DNA from: Kiritimatiellota bacterium
Lineage (GTDB): Bacteria; Verrucomicrobiota; Kiritimatiellia; JAAZAB01
Assembly: GCA_026398415.1 (NCBI GenBank)
Contig: JAPLSY010000084.1
Coordinates: forward strand, 30,709 to 94,708
Length of the DNA: 64,000 nt
Reading direction: 5' to 3'
Shown: positions 62,724 through 64,000 of the stretch, one piece after another
How the letters are laid out: each line of letters begins with the position of its first letter
Numbering within the stretch: position 1 is the stretch's first letter
Program-made: the position numbers and the translations under genes
Notes under the pieces: model-generated
What the model was told of the DNA's origin: nothing
What the model saw: the letters and a program-made list of their open reading frames with translations, nothing else
Database searches by the model: none

Positions 62724-64000
62724 ATGAGGGCATTGGTCTCCACCAACTATACGCAGGCTGTCGATTATCTCCGCGCCGTAACAGCGGCCGAACCGGCCGT
62801 GGCAAAGTTATCGCCGCCATTACGGGAAGCTCGGATTTTTGCGCAGATTCTGCATCAATTACCGATCGGTAAAATACAGGGTGAAATTCTCGCCGGCGAT
62901 TACGGCATGATCTTTGCCGATAACGATTTCCGCCGGAAAGCGGAAAAACAGCCATCAGTGGCATCGTTGCCGACCACTGCAACAACCACCCCGGACCCGT
63001 TCGACGAGCTGAACCTGAATTTTAACTGCCGCACCACTATTGACCCTGCCCACAGCACCGCCTGTTACGATTTGCTTGTGGAACAAGGACTGACCGGCAT
63101 GATTGCCGAACTGGAAGCGGAAAAGGAACAGGCCGATCCCGAACGGCAGGAGTACCTCGCCGCCGAAATCATGACACTGCGAGCAGTCTGTGCCTGGAGC
63201 GAACGCTATGCCGCGCTTGGCTTTGACGTCTGCCGCCGTGTCCCGGCGCAATCGCCACGCACTTTTCAAGAAGCGGTTCAGGCGATTTGGCTGGTCCATA
63301 CCGCCATCGGCATAGGGGAAAAGAGCTATTACTCCCTGTCGCTTGGCCGAATCGACCAATATCTTTATCCGTTCTATCGGGCCGACCGCGATCACGGCAT
63401 TGCCGAAGAACAATTGGCCGCCACCCTAACCGACCTGTTTCTCAAACTGAACCGTTACGGCGACGCCTCCTGCGCGATCAATCTCGGCGGTGTCTCACAC
63501 AAAGGAAAAGATCTCTTCAACGACCTGACCCGGTTGATCGTCAAAACGGCAACCCAACTGCAATTACCGGCCCCCCTTCTGGCGGCGCATATCCATCCCG
63601 GCCTTAGCCGGGATGATTTCGATCTACTGACTGTGCCAGAGCTATTCCGGATCGGCCAACCTTCTTTCTACGGCGAATACGCCTGCCGGAAGGCGCTGAT
63701 TCAGCGCGGGGTACCGGAAGCTGAGGTTCATCGGTGGTCGGTTAATAGTTGCATGGGACTAATGATGCCCGGCGAGGAATTCAGCGATATGTGGGGTATC
63801 GTCTTCACTTTTCAACTGCCGCTTGAACTCGCGCTCAATCGCGGACGCCCCTTCCAAAGCGCACTGCCGTTTCAACTGCAGACCGTCTGTCCGGAGCGCT
63901 ATGACGGTACGGCGGCAATCATACGGACCATGCTGGCTTACGCAGAAGAACTCATTGTCAGGCTGATCGTCCGGCACCGGCAAATCAACGAACAGCAAGG
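62724..64000 (+). CDS. Pyruvate-formate-lyase-family glycyl-radical enzyme (3' truncated)
   Basis: The frame is open from the ATG at 62724 to the window edge, 425 codons. GARGTA lies about 5 bases before the start. The region HRWSVNSCMG (near residue 350) places a conserved Cys where glycyl-radical enzymes have their thiyl cysteine, followed by LMMPGEEFSDMWG. The glycine-radical loop and the activase are beyond the edge. The substrate is not known; a neighbouring IclR gene suggests inducible carbon use. PFL proper has Cys-Cys here, which this protein lacks. Confidence 0.8.
   Translation, partial: MRALVSTNYTQAVDYLRAVTAAEPAVAKLSPPLREARIFAQILHQLPIGKIQGEILAGDYGMIFADNDFRRKAEKQPSVASLPTTATTTPDPFDELNLNFNCRTTIDPAHSTACYDLLVEQGLTGMIAELEAEKEQADPERQEYLAAEIMTLRAVCAWSERYAALGFDVCRRVPAQSPRTFQEAVQAIWLVHTAIGIGEKSYYSLSLGRIDQYLYPFYRADRDHGIAEEQLAATLTDLFLKLNRYGDASCAINLGGVSHKGKDLFNDLTRLIVKTATQLQLPAPLLAAHIHPGLSRDDFDLLTVPELFRIGQPSFYGEYACRKALIQRGVPEAEVHRWSVNSCMGLMMPGEEFSDMWGIVFTFQLPLELALNRGRPFQSALPFQLQTVCPERYDGTAAIIRTMLAYAEELIVRLIVRHRQINEQQ

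Overview
The window looks like a chromosomal contig from an anaerobic, moderately GC-rich bacterium. Kiritimatiellota/Lentisphaerota-type PVC bacteria are my best guess. This is inferred from gene content: a fucosidase, a family 4 glycosidase, a glycyl-radical enzyme, indolepyruvate:ferredoxin oxidoreductase, an AmmeMemoRadiSam-type radical SAM protein and a non-pyrrolysine MttB. No rRNA or other phylogenetic marker settles it. I found no tRNA or rRNA gene, transposase, integrase or CRISPR array.

Layout. 0-8 kb: end of purB, a flavodoxin/ferredoxin fusion, purA, glmS, aroC (opposite strand) and two membrane proteins, one ABC-2 permease-like. 8-10 kb: Tat-tagged radical SAM protein and a RelE/ribbon-helix-helix toxin-antitoxin pair with a readable promoter and operator. 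10-16.5 kb (minus): pyruvate-dehydrogenase-type complex with fused E1 alpha-beta, E2, E3 and a zinc-type dehydrogenase. 16.6-21.2 kb (minus): rpoZ, groES-groEL, dnaK. 21.6-24.5 kb: TauE/SafE exporter, an unassigned TIM-barrel-like protein, trpS. 24.7-33.6 kb: scpA-scpB-pheA-hisC (plus), then smc and a NYN-domain gene (minus), so all condensin subunits lie within 9 kb. 33.7-43.9 kb: a carbon-use region with GH29, parvulin, MttB-like, GH4, an AraC regulator, iorA-iorB, a DegT aminotransferase and YhcH. 44-48.5 kb: gltX, glnS and a membrane protein with a C-terminal winged helix. 48.7-56.9 kb: a defence-like island. 56.9-60.1 kb: secreted papain/C39-like peptidase, beta-CASP nuclease and a chagasin-type cysteine-peptidase inhibitor. 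60.2-64 kb: MFS exporter, IclR regulator and a glycyl-radical enzyme cut by the window edge.

The best candidate for an undescribed system is the tightly overlapping four-gene operon at 50581-55499: a Rad50-like ATPase with a CxxC/CxxC insert, a small middle protein, a PD-(D/E)XK-like nuclease and an SPPY DNA methyltransferase. Around it are a YhcG nuclease, two gene remnants, a membrane-anchored Mrr-like nuclease flanked by imperfect direct repeats, and a PIN-toxin remnant.

The second theme is repeat biology. Many intergenic spacers are built from 7-bp-periodic sequence of several unrelated units, and the GACGACA-type unit also sits inside coding tails and linkers (ScpA, ScpB, SMC, E2 and others), where it encodes recurring DRRQTTD-like peptides. 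A separate palindromic element occurs as an identical 76-bp copy in scpA and in a spacer. Two empty sites can be compared with filled sites in this same window, which suggests a mobile palindromic element that inserts into older palindromic repeats.
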